Shown piece after piece: positions 46,001 through 54,030 of a stretch of 64,000 nt of DNA (the stretch's first letter is position 1; every line of letters begins with the position of its first letter). Under the pieces are notes generated by a model. It did no database searches, was not told the DNA's origin, and saw only the letters and a list, made by a program, of their open reading frames with translations. Source of the DNA: Brevibacterium epidermidis NBRC 14811 (GTDB lineage Bacteria > Actinomycetota > Actinomycetes > Actinomycetales > Brevibacteriaceae); the NCBI RefSeq assembly GCF_001570805.1, contig NZ_BCSJ01000002.1, positions 124,001-188,000 on the forward strand. Reading direction: 5' to 3'. Position numbers and translations under genes: made by a program.

Positions 46001-46084
46001 ACCTATGAGGGTCGCGGACCCGGCGGCCAAGCCTTCAGCCAGACCGTGACCGCCGCGGACATCAAGGGGCTGCTCGAGGGGTAG
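43058..46084 (+). CDS. SNF2 family DEAD/DEAH-box helicase
   Basis: A 1008-residue Swi2/Snf2-type ATPase of the RapA/HepA-like bacterial class. The N-terminal ~500 residues form the bacterial SNF2-associated region. The ATPase starts with A-D-D-M-G-L-G-K-T (Lys571), then D-E-A-Q (662-665), S-Q-F-T-S-F, and the C-terminal helicase motif D-P-W-W-N-P-A-S-E-N-Q-A-x-D-R-A-H-R-I-G-Q. Start GTG 43058 with AGGTGAG about a dozen bases upstream. It probably remodels protein-DNA or RNA polymerase complexes. The SWIM zinc finger usual in related proteins was not seen. Confidence 0.92.
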   Translation: MPETRSSGATTGSAIPADWRDAFAPLAEAAPHSHTPVALGFELVQVIPRTWFEAQHSVLLDKDDVTPGANPSLAIRPLMLSESGNWVKKSLTWRTIDRMARQFDIDPAHQEWFTQLAGLRTRGKTDFTPDGAPYHLGDFRTPLLWDHFTQGKKLGIEFVGINPAMTIRIGHSAKAAIDIRRSQNRLQVQTRATIDEREYAPGLIKPIWTHGFFGIDVTSGFTVTLAPAETPTKESALPVLQSPGPITIPAAEAEEFFEEYYPQLRSSAEVISSDATVAFPQYGRPRLVVFAAFGAGDKLSLRWYWEYQGPRRTFPVIDRLRLSAASAREYAEQRELDFEDAVVAEVDKLLADTHETGSALPGIKDVELDDAHTADFVVNVLPRLEEIEHVKVITRGKKQPYRELGGELNVKITSVESEKNDWFDLGFQISIDGRPVPFVKLYKALAAGTKKIKLSDDSFLSLNKPIFDKLKALLAEADLIPEWEPGAPKISRMHVGLWSDFEDLADESEPAVTWQESVRALADLEHLPATEVPDLGGATLRPYQVQGFRWLALLYRCRLGGILADDMGLGKTLQTLALIKHAKASTPFLIVAPTSVVPNWVKEATAFAPDLDVRVVAESTRARGVDLAEVARGADVIVMSYAMLRLEETPISRMEWAGLILDEAQFVKNSTAQTHLAAKEVRAPFRLALTGTPLENSLKDVWSLFSITAPGLFPSPHRFDEEYVRPIESGENPGRMQRLQRRIRPFMMRRTKDLVAADLPEKQEQVISIELNAAHRRLYDRILQKERKKILGFIDSEYDKQRFIVFRSLTLLRMLALDPSIVDAEHAEVPSSKLAALLERLDDVIAEGHRSIVFSQFTSFLTNVAAELDARGIPYVVLDGSTRNRGAVVDAFRSGEAPVFLISLKAGGFGLNLTEADYVFLMDPWWNPASENQAIDRAHRIGQTKNVMVYRYVAEGTIEEKVLALQKRKAELFDELMSDSGTYEGRGPGGQAFSQTVTAADIKGLLEG

Positions 46085-46124
46085 GGGCCTTAGGCACGTG
46101 CCCCGTCACACCCCTCCGTCCTCA

Positions 46125-46436
46125 TCAGGCCATTGAGAGGAAGAGCTTCTCGAGCTCTTCAGTGCGCACTTCGTCCTCGTCATCCTCGAGGCACTCCCGC
46201 AGTGCCGTCGAGATGATGAGGAATCCCGCCCGGTCGAGTGCCTTCGACACCGCCGAGAGCTGGTGGATGACGTCTCGACAGTGGCTTCCGTCCTCCACAG
46301 CGGTGATCACCGCGCCGAGCTGCCCCTGTGCCCGGCGCAGTCGATTGAGGACCTTCTTCTGCGCGGCAGGGTCGGCGAGCATCCGCTCTCCCGGGTCCGC
46401 TTCTGCCTCAGTCGGAGCAGTGTCGCGTTCGCTCAT
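46125..46436 (-). CDS. cstR: CsoR/RcnR-family repressor, CstR-like persulfide sensor
   Basis: A 103-residue all-helical repressor. Two cysteines are in the sensing positions: Cys53 in G-S-H-C-R-D-V-I and Cys82 in L-R-E-C-L. The position four before Cys82, which holds a Cu-ligand His in CsoR, is Ala78 here, so copper sensing is unlikely and persulfide/sulfide sensing of the CstR type is favoured. It is divergent from a CstB-like enzyme with two ATACCC-type palindromes between, exactly the expected arrangement. Confidence 0.85.
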   Translation of the reverse strand: MSERDTAPTEAEADPGERMLADPAAQKKVLNRLRRAQGQLGAVITAVEDGSHCRDVIHQLSAVSKALDRAGFLIISTALRECLEDDEDEVRTEELEKLFLSMA

Positions 46437-46472
46437 CGTCGTCCTTTCACGTTCTCGATGTTGACATCAACT

Positions 46473-46488
46473 ATACCCCTATGGGTAT
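46473..46488. promoter_or_regulatory. CstR operator 1 (ATACCC-N4-GGGTAT)
   Basis: ATACCCCTATGGGTAT, a 6-4-6 dyad with the GC-rich centre and AT flanks known for CsoR/CstR family operators. It lies just upstream of the repressor gene. Confidence 0.8.
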
Positions 46489-46497
46489 ATTTATTGC

Positions 46498-46513
46498 ATA
46501 CCCCCTGGGGTAT
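46498..46513. promoter_or_regulatory. CstR operator 2 (ATACCCC-CT-GGGGTAT)
   Basis: A 7-2-7 perfect dyad, 10 bases after operator 1, in the divergent promoter region and 49 bases before the mini-protein start. Confidence 0.82.
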
Positions 46514-46562
46514 ATGGAATTGATGACGAACCGGCCCGCTATGGCCGAAGAAGGAGACAGCT

Positions 46563-46748
46563 ATGTGTCGAGCAGCGACGTGCCGAGTGTGCGGAAAGAC
46601 CACGTGGGCAGGATGCGGGCAACACATCCAGTCGGTGAAGAGCACGGTCCCGGCCGGCCAGTGGTGCAACGGCAAGCACACCCAGGCCGAAGAGGATGCG
46701 GCCCGAGCGGCCAAGCCCGGCTTCTTCTCCCGCCTCTTCGGCCGCTGA
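46563..46748 (+). CDS. Cys-rich small protein (CxxC...GCG-H)
   Basis: A 61-residue protein with C-R-V-C-G-K-T-T-W-A-G-C-G-Q-H, a likely Zn or Fe site of three or four Cys/His ligands, a further Cys at residue 35, and a basic C-terminus F-S-R-L-F-G-R. AAGGAG precedes the ATG. It is the first gene after the CstR operators and probably co-transcribed with the CstB-like gene 46 bases downstream. Similar mini-proteins occur across bacteria, but I know of no assigned function. A role in handling persulfide sulfur or redox repair is a guess from context. Confidence 0.75.
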   Translation: MCRAATCRVCGKTTWAGCGQHIQSVKSTVPAGQWCNGKHTQAEEDAARAAKPGFFSRLFGR

Positions 46749-46794
46749 CCCGGCGGCAGACCAAATACCCGTCGACCACGGAAAGAAGACTCCC

Positions 46795-48189
46795 ATGCTC
46801 CTCGAACGCATCTTCGACACCGACCTCGCTCATGCCAGCTACGTCATAGCCTGCCAGGCCAGCGGGGAGGCGATCGTCGTCGATCCGCGCCGGGACATCG
46901 CGGTCTACCGCGGCTTCGCCGACCGCCATGGACTGACGATCACCGCGGTCACCGAGACCCACATCCACGCCGACTACCTCTCCGGCACCCGCGAGCTCGC
47001 CGCGGCCACCGGCGCGACGATGTACGTCTCCGACGAAGGAGGGCCCGACTGGTCATACGGGGCGGGCTTCGACGACGCGGTGCGCCTGCGCAACGGTGAC
47101 GAGATCGCCCTCGGCAACATCACCCTGCGCGCCTCGCACACCCCCGGCCACACTCCCGAGCACCTGTCGTTCCTCGTCACCGACGGTGCCCAGGCCGACG
47201 CACCGGGGTTCATGCTCACCGGCGACTTCGTCTTCGTCGGAGACATCGGACGCCCGGACCTCCTCGACGAGGCGGCCGGCGGCTCCGACACCCGCTTCGC
47301 CGGTGCCCGCGACCTCTTCGCCAGCCTCCGCGACCGCCTGCTCACCCTCCCCGACTACGTGCAGATCCTGCCCGCCCACGGCGCGGGAAGCGCCTGCGGC
47401 AAAGCCCTGGGGGCCGTTCCGACGACCACCGTCGGCTACGAGCGCGCTTTCGCCTGGTGGTCGCCGTTCCTCGAGAGCGGCGATGAGCAGGGCTTCGTCG
47501 ACGAACTGCTGTCCGGGCAGCCCAACGCCCACGCCTACTTCGCCAGGATGAAGACCGAGAACCGGGAGGGCCCGTCACTCCTCGGCGAGTTCGCAGAGCT
47601 CGAGGAATTCGACGCCGGTCGTGTGCAGGAGCGGATCGAGGACGGCTCGGCGGCCTTCATCGACACCCGTCCGACCGCGGACGTCCATGCCGGCACCCCG
47701 GCCGGGGCCCTGCACATCCCGGGGCCCGGAAAGTCCGCGAGCTTCGGCGCCTGGGTCTTCGACCCGGCTGCAGAGTCGACGCCGATCGTCGTCCTCGCCG
47801 ACGACGCAGAGCAGGCAGCGGAGTTTAGGGATCATCTCATCAGGGTCGGCATCGACTCGGTCACCGGCTACGTGACCTCGCTGGCCGGAATGGAGCTGCA
47901 CCCGGTCGACCTGGTCGACCCGGCGAAACTGGCAGACGCAGCCGACATCCGCCTCGTCGATGTCCGCTCGAAGAACGAGCACGCCGGCGGCCACATCCCC
48001 GGTGCGACCCAACTCAGCGGCGGCCGCGCCCTGTGGGAACTCGACCGCCTGCCGAGCGACGGCCGGATCGTCACCTACTGCCAGAGCGGCACCCGCAGCA
48101 GCATCACCGCCAGCACCCTGCGCCGTGCCGGATACCGGGTCGCCGAGCTCGCCGGCTCCTACGACGCCTGGCGATCCCTCGAGTCCTGA
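46795..48189 (+). CDS. cstB: Persulfide dioxygenase-rhodanese fusion (CstB-like)
   Basis: A 464-residue protein in three parts. An ETHE1-type metallo-beta-lactamase domain (about 1-245) has the Fe ligands H56-x-H58-x-D60, the H-T-P-G-H-T segment and T-G-D-F-V-F-V. A pseudo-rhodanese domain (about 265-350) lacks a catalytic Cys. A C-terminal rhodanese domain has catalytic Cys429 in T-Y-C-Q-S-G-T-R. The dioxygenase domain also has the extra Cys in G-S-A-C-G. Such enzymes turn persulfides into thiosulfate or sulfite to remove excess sulfide. Regulation by the divergent CstR-like repressor is expected. Confidence 0.9.
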   Translation: MLLERIFDTDLAHASYVIACQASGEAIVVDPRRDIAVYRGFADRHGLTITAVTETHIHADYLSGTRELAAATGATMYVSDEGGPDWSYGAGFDDAVRLRNGDEIALGNITLRASHTPGHTPEHLSFLVTDGAQADAPGFMLTGDFVFVGDIGRPDLLDEAAGGSDTRFAGARDLFASLRDRLLTLPDYVQILPAHGAGSACGKALGAVPTTTVGYERAFAWWSPFLESGDEQGFVDELLSGQPNAHAYFARMKTENREGPSLLGEFAELEEFDAGRVQERIEDGSAAFIDTRPTADVHAGTPAGALHIPGPGKSASFGAWVFDPAAESTPIVVLADDAEQAAEFRDHLIRVGIDSVTGYVTSLAGMELHPVDLVDPAKLADAADIRLVDVRSKNEHAGGHIPGATQLSGGRALWELDRLPSDGRIVTYCQSGTRSSITASTLRRAGYRVAELAGSYDAWRSLES

Positions 48190-48225
48190 TCCGGAACAGG
48201 GAGCTGCCGGCCCTGCGCGAGCCGC

Positions 48226-49806
48226 TCACCCCTCCGGGGCGGGGATGATCGGCAGCTCGGTGGTCACCTCATCCCGGGGAACCGCCTCGGTGCCGGTGGC
48301 GATGTTGCCGACGGAATCGTCGGCGGGCATGCCGGTCAGCCGTTCGGGGTGGAGGATCTCGCCGAGCTCGTCCCGTTCGAGCAGCCCGTGCTCGACGACG
48401 AGATCGGCGATCGGTTCGTTCTTCGCCAGCGCTTCCTTTGCGAGCTTCGCGGCGGAGACGTAGCCGATGACCGGGGCGAGCGCGGTGATGACGGTGACCG
48501 AGCGGTCGACGGTGTCCTCGATATACGCCGCGTTGGCGGTGATGCCATTGACGCAGTTGATGCGGAAAGTCTGGGCCGCGCGTTCGAGCCACGTGATCGA
48601 CTGGAACAGGGAGTGGGCGATGATCGGTTCGAAGGCGTTGAGCTGCAGCTGTCCGCCTTCGACGGCCATGGACACGGTGACGTCGGCGCCGGCCACGGAG
48701 TACGCGACCTGGGACACCGCCTCGGGGATGACGGGATTGACCTTGCCGGGCATGATCGACGATCCGGCCTGGCGGGCGGGCAGGTTGATCTCACCGATGC
48801 CGGCCTGCGGCCCCGAGGACAGCAGGCGCAGGTCGTTGGCGATCTTCGACATCTTCAGCGCGCTTCGCTTGAGCGCACCGGAGAAGGTGATGAAGACACC
48901 GGTGTCAGAGGTGGACTCGACGAGGTCGCCGGCCGTCTTCAGATCGAGCCCGGTGATCTCGCGCAGGTGCTTGATGACCGCTTCCTTGTACCCGACCGGA
49001 GCGTTGATCGAGGTGCCGATCGCGGTGGCGCCCATGTTCACTTCGCCGAGGAGGGCGACGGCTTCCTGGAGGCGTTCGACGTCCTCGCGCAGGGTGGTGG
49101 CGAAGGCGTTGAACTCCTGACCGAGCGTCATCGGCACGGCATCCTGCAGCTGGGTGCGCCCGACCTTGACGATATGGGCGAACTCGCGACCCTTCGCGGC
49201 GAAGGCATCGGCAAGGAGCGTGAGTTCGCCGAGGAGGTTCTGCAGTGAGAACGCCAGCGCGATCTTGATCGCGGTCGGGTAGGTGTCGTTCGTCGACTGG
49301 CTGTGGTTCGTGTGGTCGTTGGGGTGGATGAACGCGTAGTCACCCTTGGATCGGCCGGCGATCTCGAGAGCGCGGTTGGTGATGACCTCGTTGGCGTTCA
49401 TGTTCGTCGAGGTGCCTGCTCCGCCCTGGACGACGCCGACGGCGAACTGGTCGTGGAGTTTTCCTGACTTGATCTCTTCGCAGGCGGCGTCGATGAGGTT
49501 CGCGCGCTGGTCGTCGAGTGCTCCGATCTCAGCGTTCGCCCGGGCTGCGGCCTGTTTGACGCAGGCGAAGGCGCGGACGAAGTCGGGGTAGACGGAGATG
49601 GGGCGGCGGGCGATGGGGAAATTCTCGTTCGCCCGGGCCGTGTGCACTCCCCAGTAGGCGGTGTCAGGGATCTCGAGGCTGCCGATCGAGTCGGTCTCGG
49701 TGCGGGTGGGGAGGTTCTGGCTCGTGGGGATCTGGTTCGTCGAAGTCGGCGAGGCGAGGGGAAGAGAGGCGGTGTTGGGGTCTGCGGAGGCGTTCGACGC
49801 AGTCAT
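48226..49806 (-). CDS. aspA: Aspartate ammonia-lyase
   Basis: A 526-residue member of the fumarase/aspartase superfamily, interconverting L-aspartate with fumarate plus ammonia. The signature G-S-S-I-M-P-G-K-V-N-P sits where expected, with N-M-N-A-N-E-V and H-P-N-D-H-T-N-H-S-Q-S-T-N-D upstream. The protein is longer than typical AspA (about 470-480) because of a ~40-residue Ser/Thr/Pro-rich N-terminal extension and a short C-terminal tail. No better internal start was seen. It stands alone next to the cst genes. Confidence 0.92.
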   Translation of the reverse strand: MTASNASADPNTASLPLASPTSTNQIPTSQNLPTRTETDSIGSLEIPDTAYWGVHTARANENFPIARRPISVYPDFVRAFACVKQAAARANAEIGALDDQRANLIDAACEEIKSGKLHDQFAVGVVQGGAGTSTNMNANEVITNRALEIAGRSKGDYAFIHPNDHTNHSQSTNDTYPTAIKIALAFSLQNLLGELTLLADAFAAKGREFAHIVKVGRTQLQDAVPMTLGQEFNAFATTLREDVERLQEAVALLGEVNMGATAIGTSINAPVGYKEAVIKHLREITGLDLKTAGDLVESTSDTGVFITFSGALKRSALKMSKIANDLRLLSSGPQAGIGEINLPARQAGSSIMPGKVNPVIPEAVSQVAYSVAGADVTVSMAVEGGQLQLNAFEPIIAHSLFQSITWLERAAQTFRINCVNGITANAAYIEDTVDRSVTVITALAPVIGYVSAAKLAKEALAKNEPIADLVVEHGLLERDELGEILHPERLTGMPADDSVGNIATGTEAVPRDEVTTELPIIPAPEG

Positions 49807-50000
49807 AGTGGTTTCACAATCTCACATTTCAGCCGCCGACCGAAGGGGGTTTCGGCAGGGGCGGACGGGCGGGTTGTTTCCCAAGATGAAGCGGGATCGT
49901 TCGGTTGGCTCTCAACCGTTTGCGGCCCGATTCGTCCCATCGATCACCGAGGTGGCCGACCGTTTGGTCGACACGTTCCCGCCCCGTGTCGCCAGGTGGT
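49807..50000. other. Intergenic region between aspA and GntR gene
   Basis: Should carry the aspA promoter. Near 49831 CCGCCGACCGAAGGGGGTTTCGG may fold as a small hairpin. To the right of about 50000 the base composition drops visibly in GC. Confidence 0.4.
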
Positions 50001-50636
50001 TCAGCTCGCGAAATCTTCTGCAGCGATCCGCTCGTTAGTACGCACGCTCCAGAGAGCTGCCAGGCTCTCGAGAACGAACTCTCGATCCATTCTGAAAAGT
50101 CCGTCTGTCAGTTCGAGCTGAAGCGTGTTGACCTGTTCTCCAGTTTCACCCTGATGGGAGGTTCCAGGAGCCAGCAACAAAGCAAACATCGTTTGTCTGT
50201 GGAACTGAATCAGACGTTCACTACCGCACGAAACCACAAGAGTATGCAGAAATTTCGGCAGGCTCCCCGAACTGGCTTTCCTCAATTCACGCAGATCATA
50301 GTCATTCTCGAGAATCCTCTTCACTGCACTGCGCTCGAAAAACTCCAGCAGACTCAGCAGCTCCGGAACATCTGACTGTTCGACTATGCGCACTTTAAGT
50401 GCGGCATGTGCATGCCTGACAAGTAGTCCGTCGAAAATCAATCTCTCAAGGGCGTTGCGAGCACTTGGCCGGGCCACTCCGTACTCGGCTGCCACACCTG
50501 TTTCAGTGATCGCGTCGCCGGGCTGATATTCTCCTGAAAGGATCCTGCCACGAAGATGAGCCGACAGATCATCCGCAAGCACTTTCCCCCGCCGTTTCAT
50601 CTGGTCGGTCATCTCCTCAGTGCCAAAGTGATTCAA
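50001..50636 (-). CDS. GntR family transcriptional regulator (FCD-like)
   Basis: A 211-residue regulator. The N-terminal GntR winged helix reads L-R-G-R-I-L-S-G-E-Y-Q-P-G-D-A-I and R-P-S-A-R-N-A-L-E-R-L. The C-terminal part is helical, in FCD style. ATG 50612 is a possible later start. Codon use and GC are lower than in the surrounding genes, as in the two transporters that follow. It is divergent from the first transporter and is the likely local regulator. Confidence 0.83.
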   Translation of the reverse strand: MNHFGTEEMTDQMKRRGKVLADDLSAHLRGRILSGEYQPGDAITETGVAAEYGVARPSARNALERLIFDGLLVRHAHAALKVRIVEQSDVPELLSLLEFFERSAVKRILENDYDLRELRKASSGSLPKFLHTLVVSCGSERLIQFHRQTMFALLLAPGTSHQGETGEQVNTLQLELTDGLFRMDREFVLESLAALWSVRTNERIAAEDFAS

Positions 50637-50672
50637 TAATCAGGATACGTTGGAGGCGGGTGTAGACCAATC

Positions 50673-51968
50673 TTGGAAGATGAGTTCTCTGTACCCGCAC
50701 GTCTCGGAATGAAGGCTTTCCTGGCTCGTCGCTGGGCGGTATTCATCGTTGCATATGTCGGTTACTCCGCCTGCTATTTCGTCCGGAACAACCTCGTGGT
50801 CGTCAGCGACATCATGACCAAAGAACTTGGATGGTCGGCGGTGGCGATCGGTTCAATCTTGACCGGCTTCGCAATCAGCTACGGCCTCGGCAAGTTGATC
50901 ATGGGCGTCATTGTCGACCACCTTCGACTTCGGCATTCATTCGCGGGGGCGTTGGCAATCAGTGCGCTCCTTTGCATCCTCATGTCATTCCAACGCGACC
51001 CCGCAGTCTTCTTCCTTTTCCTTCTCGCCATCGGCCTTGTCCAAGGAGCGTGCGCGCCAGCTGCACTGGCGACTATTGGGGCCTGGTATCCGGCCTTTCA
51101 ACGCGGCAGCCGCATCGGAGTCTGGAACACTTCACAAAATGTCGGCGCTGGCACTCTGGCAGTCATAATCTCAGCCAGCCTTGCGTTCGCTGGCCCTTCC
51201 CAGTGGCACATTGCGTTCTGGCTTCCCGGACTCATTGCACTGGCTTGTTCAGGACTCATATTCTTCGTCGGTGGAGACCGACCTTGGCAAGAGGGGATGC
51301 CCACTCTCAAAGAGCTGTATGGTTCAAGAGCACTCCCGGAGGTCCAGGTTCCAGCCGATGTCTCCTACTGGAGACTCGTGCGTGTACACGTTGTCGGCAA
51401 TCGCACTCTTTTGCTTCTGGCGACTCTCAATACCCTCCTCTATGTCCTCCGTTTCGGCATACTCAGCTGGATCCCGATATTCGGGTCGGACGTACATGCA
51501 ATGTCCCCGCACCAGTCATCCGTGGTCATCACAATGTTCGAATGGGGAGCAGTACCAGGAGCACTGATATTCGCCTGGATCGCCCTCAGACATCCTTGGC
51601 GGGTCACTATCCCGGCCGCAGTGGGAATCGCAGTGCTGTCGCTGCTCATTCTTGCCTATGCCTTTGCCGGAACGCCCGTTTCGGTGGCGGCCCTCGCACT
51701 CCCAATGGGAGCTCTGATTTACGGCCCGCAGATCATCATCAATGTGCTCACGGTCCAGTTCGTATCGCCTCGAGCCGTCGGCGTGGCAATCGGCTGGGTC
51801 GGCCTGGGCGGCTACCTGGTCGGTGCCGCCCTGGCCAACCTCTCGTTGCCCCGAATCGCAGAATCGATCGGATGGACATCAGGCACTGTCGGCCTTTCAG
51901 TCGTCGGTCTCGCCTGCGTCTTCATCTGCATTCGACTCCGCCGAGCCGAACGCAACGCCGCTGTCTAG
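50673..51968 (+). CDS. MFS transporter, organophosphate:phosphate antiporter (OPA) type, copy 1
   Basis: A 431-residue 12-helix carrier. The opening R-R-W-A-V-F-I-V-A-Y-V-G-Y and Y-F-V-R-N-N, with W-N-T-S-Q-N after helix 4, place it with UhpT/GlpT/UhpC-like antiporters for sugar or glycerol phosphates. The start is uncertain: TTG 50673 or ATG 50709, neither with a good ribosome site. It is paralogous to the convergent gene at 51978. Visibly lower GC than its surroundings suggests transfer. Confidence 0.82.
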   Translation: MEDEFSVPARLGMKAFLARRWAVFIVAYVGYSACYFVRNNLVVVSDIMTKELGWSAVAIGSILTGFAISYGLGKLIMGVIVDHLRLRHSFAGALAISALLCILMSFQRDPAVFFLFLLAIGLVQGACAPAALATIGAWYPAFQRGSRIGVWNTSQNVGAGTLAVIISASLAFAGPSQWHIAFWLPGLIALACSGLIFFVGGDRPWQEGMPTLKELYGSRALPEVQVPADVSYWRLVRVHVVGNRTLLLLATLNTLLYVLRFGILSWIPIFGSDVHAMSPHQSSVVITMFEWGAVPGALIFAWIALRHPWRVTIPAAVGIAVLSLLILAYAFAGTPVSVAALALPMGALIYGPQIIINVLTVQFVSPRAVGVAIGWVGLGGYLVGAALANLSLPRIAESIGWTSGTVGLSVVGLACVFICIRLRRAERNAAV

Positions 51969-51977
51969 CAATACGTC

Positions 51978-53327
51978 TTAGGCCTTGACGATCTTCTTCT
52001 CGTAACGTCCAAGGAAAAGGTAGATCGTAGCACCGGCGAGTGCGATCAGGCAGAGCACGGTGAAGCTCGCTCCCCAACTAAGCATCTCTGCAAGTATCGG
52101 CATAACCAGGTTCGCAGCAAGCTCGCCGACGATGTATCCAAAGAGACCCACGAATCCGACGGCTACGCCCGCTGCTTTGAGAGGAACAACGTTCAGGGTC
52201 AAGATGTTCACGATGAGCTGCGGGCCATAGATCAGACCGCCCATGAGTCCGGTCACAATCAGCAATACCGGGTAGCTCTCATTTCCCATGTAAATGAAGA
52301 TCAGCGCCGCCAGCAACAGCAGCCCGACACAGCCGACGATCGCCTGCTTGTTCGGCGCCTTGATCGCGATCCAGGCGAAAATAAAGCACCCGGGAATCGC
52401 CACCCACTCCAACATCGAAAATGCTGTCAGGTACTGGCTTTCACTGAAGCCCATCTCTGTTCCGAGGAATGCAGGAATCCAGTTCGTGATGCCGAACCGC
52501 AAGAAGTAGAGAATCGCGTTGATCAGACCGATCAACAGCACCACTGGCGACGTCAGAACGAAGCGGACAAAGATCCGCATGTACCCTTCATCGGGCGCGA
52601 CTTCGACCTGAGGCTCGCCGAACTCTCCGTAAATAGTGGATAGGCGGTCTTTGCCTTCGTCTTCAGGGCGATCTCCGCCCTGCTTCCAGAACCAGAAGCT
52701 CAGAGCCAGAACCAGCGCACCGGGGATGAGGAATCCCACCCAGGTATTTCCCGGACCAACGAGGGTGACGAGCCAGGTGATCAGCAGAGGGAGCCCAGCA
52801 CCTCCTGCATTTTGCGAAGTGTTCCAGATCGCGATCCCCGAACCACGCGATTTGTTCGGATACCAATTCGCAATCATCGCCATCGAAGACGGTGCAAGTG
52901 CACCCTGGACGACGCCGAGCATGAGCATCAGAATGAACAACAGCACGAAGTTGTGAGTGAAGCCAAGACCGATGCAGATCAGCGCTGAAGCTGCAAGACA
53001 GCCAGCGAAAATCTTTCGCAAACTAACACGGTCGGCAACTGCGCCCATACCGAACTTCGCGAATCCGTATGTGATGGTGAATGCCGTCAGAATGATGCCG
53101 ACTTGGGTTAAGCTCCAGCCATTTTCCAGACGAATGCTCTCACTCTGGAGCTTGAAGTTGTTTCTCACAAAGTAGGCACAGACGTAGCCAACATAGGCAA
53201 CTAAAAACACCACCTTGCGTCTCGATAGGTACGACCTGAAGCGTTCTGGATGGGCACTCCGATAGAGCTCCGCGGCTTCTTCCTGGCTCCCGGGCGAGCC
53301 CGCCGACCGTGCCTGCTGATCAGACAT
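51978..53327 (-). CDS. MFS transporter, OPA type, copy 2
   Basis: About 449 residues from ATG 53327 (53351 also possible). Same family as the convergent copy at 50673, with shared motifs A-Y-V-G-Y, Y-F-V-R-N-N, G-V-V-Q-G-A-L-A-P and W-N-T-S-Q-N, but a longer N-terminus. It ends in K-K-I-V-K-A. The genes converge with a 9-base gap. The GATTG-TATAG-CAATC dyad lies upstream. Substrate may be a phosphorylated sugar, glycerol phosphate or a phosphonate. Confidence 0.82.
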   Translation of the reverse strand: MSDQQARSAGSPGSQEEAAELYRSAHPERFRSYLSRRKVVFLVAYVGYVCAYFVRNNFKLQSESIRLENGWSLTQVGIILTAFTITYGFAKFGMGAVADRVSLRKIFAGCLAASALICIGLGFTHNFVLLFILMLMLGVVQGALAPSSMAMIANWYPNKSRGSGIAIWNTSQNAGGAGLPLLITWLVTLVGPGNTWVGFLIPGALVLALSFWFWKQGGDRPEDEGKDRLSTIYGEFGEPQVEVAPDEGYMRIFVRFVLTSPVVLLIGLINAILYFLRFGITNWIPAFLGTEMGFSESQYLTAFSMLEWVAIPGCFIFAWIAIKAPNKQAIVGCVGLLLLAALIFIYMGNESYPVLLIVTGLMGGLIYGPQLIVNILTLNVVPLKAAGVAVGFVGLFGYIVGELAANLVMPILAEMLSWGASFTVLCLIALAGATIYLFLGRYEKKIVKA

Positions 53328-53390
53328 GATGATTCTCTTTTCACTCGACAACTCTGTCTCTCAACGTCTGCTTTGGATGACGCTCTCACT

Positions 53391-53405
53391 GATTGTATAG
53401 CAATC
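53391..53405. promoter_or_regulatory. Dyad GATTG-TATAG-CAATC upstream of OPA transporter 2
   Basis: A perfect 5-5-5 dyad 64 bases upstream of the ATG at 53327. The TTGTATA-like centre resembles operators of FCD-type GntR regulators, so the GntR protein encoded at 50001 is a candidate binder. No second copy was seen near the GntR gene. Confidence 0.45.
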
Positions 53406-53576
53406 TTAAGTAGTGTCTGACAAAACGATACGCGATGGACGTATGGCCAACGGCTAGACGAATGAGTGTTGGATGTTACGCCCTGGAGTCACCCTGTTGA
53501 ACCTCGTCTGGGCATACTCCGAGTCAAATCATGAGCAGTCGCAGCTGAGGACGATCGGGCGGTTCGCGACGCGAGG

Positions 53577-53900
53577 TCATTTCTGGAAGTAGAATTCCGA
53601 GTGCGCTTCGCAACGAGGGTTGAAAGCGGCCCCGCATTCCGGACAGGCGTCGACCGCTTTGTAGGCGCTGATCGTCAGCTCGGTCCAGCAGTTTCCGCAG
53701 AGGATCGCGGGCTGGTCCCACTTCTCGCGCGGCCATTGCTGTGCGGGATGATCAGCAGTCTCCGAGTGGCACAGGTGGCAAGGATAGTAGCGGTCGCAAC
53801 AGGCGAAGCGGATGGCGATAATATCGAGTTCGGTGGCGTAGTGGACGCACCTAGTGTGATCATCGACCGTCGGGCCGAATACTTCGGGGGTCCGCGTCAT
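53577..53900 (-). CDS. CHY zinc-finger protein
   Basis: A 107-residue protein rich in Cys and His: C-V-H-Y, C-C-D-R-Y-Y-P-C-H-L-C-H, L-C-G-N-C and C-P-E-C-G. This is the CHY-type zinc-binding domain. ATG 53900 is chosen because the AGGAAGGA site stands about ten bases upstream. Longer in-frame starts would reach into the divergent gene's promoter. No catalytic site; likely structural Zn binding. Role unknown. Confidence 0.8.
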   Translation of the reverse strand: MTRTPEVFGPTVDDHTRCVHYATELDIIAIRFACCDRYYPCHLCHSETADHPAQQWPREKWDQPAILCGNCWTELTISAYKAVDACPECGAAFNPRCEAHSEFYFQK

Positions 53901-54030
53901 TGCTCGCCCATCCTTCCTGCGCGCCGCGACCGGGGCTAGTCCTTGTCCGATCCAGCCTAACCGTTGCGGTTCGCCACCTGGTCCGGTGATCATCCCAGTA
54001 GAGTGGAAGACCCCGAGCCGAAGAGGATCC

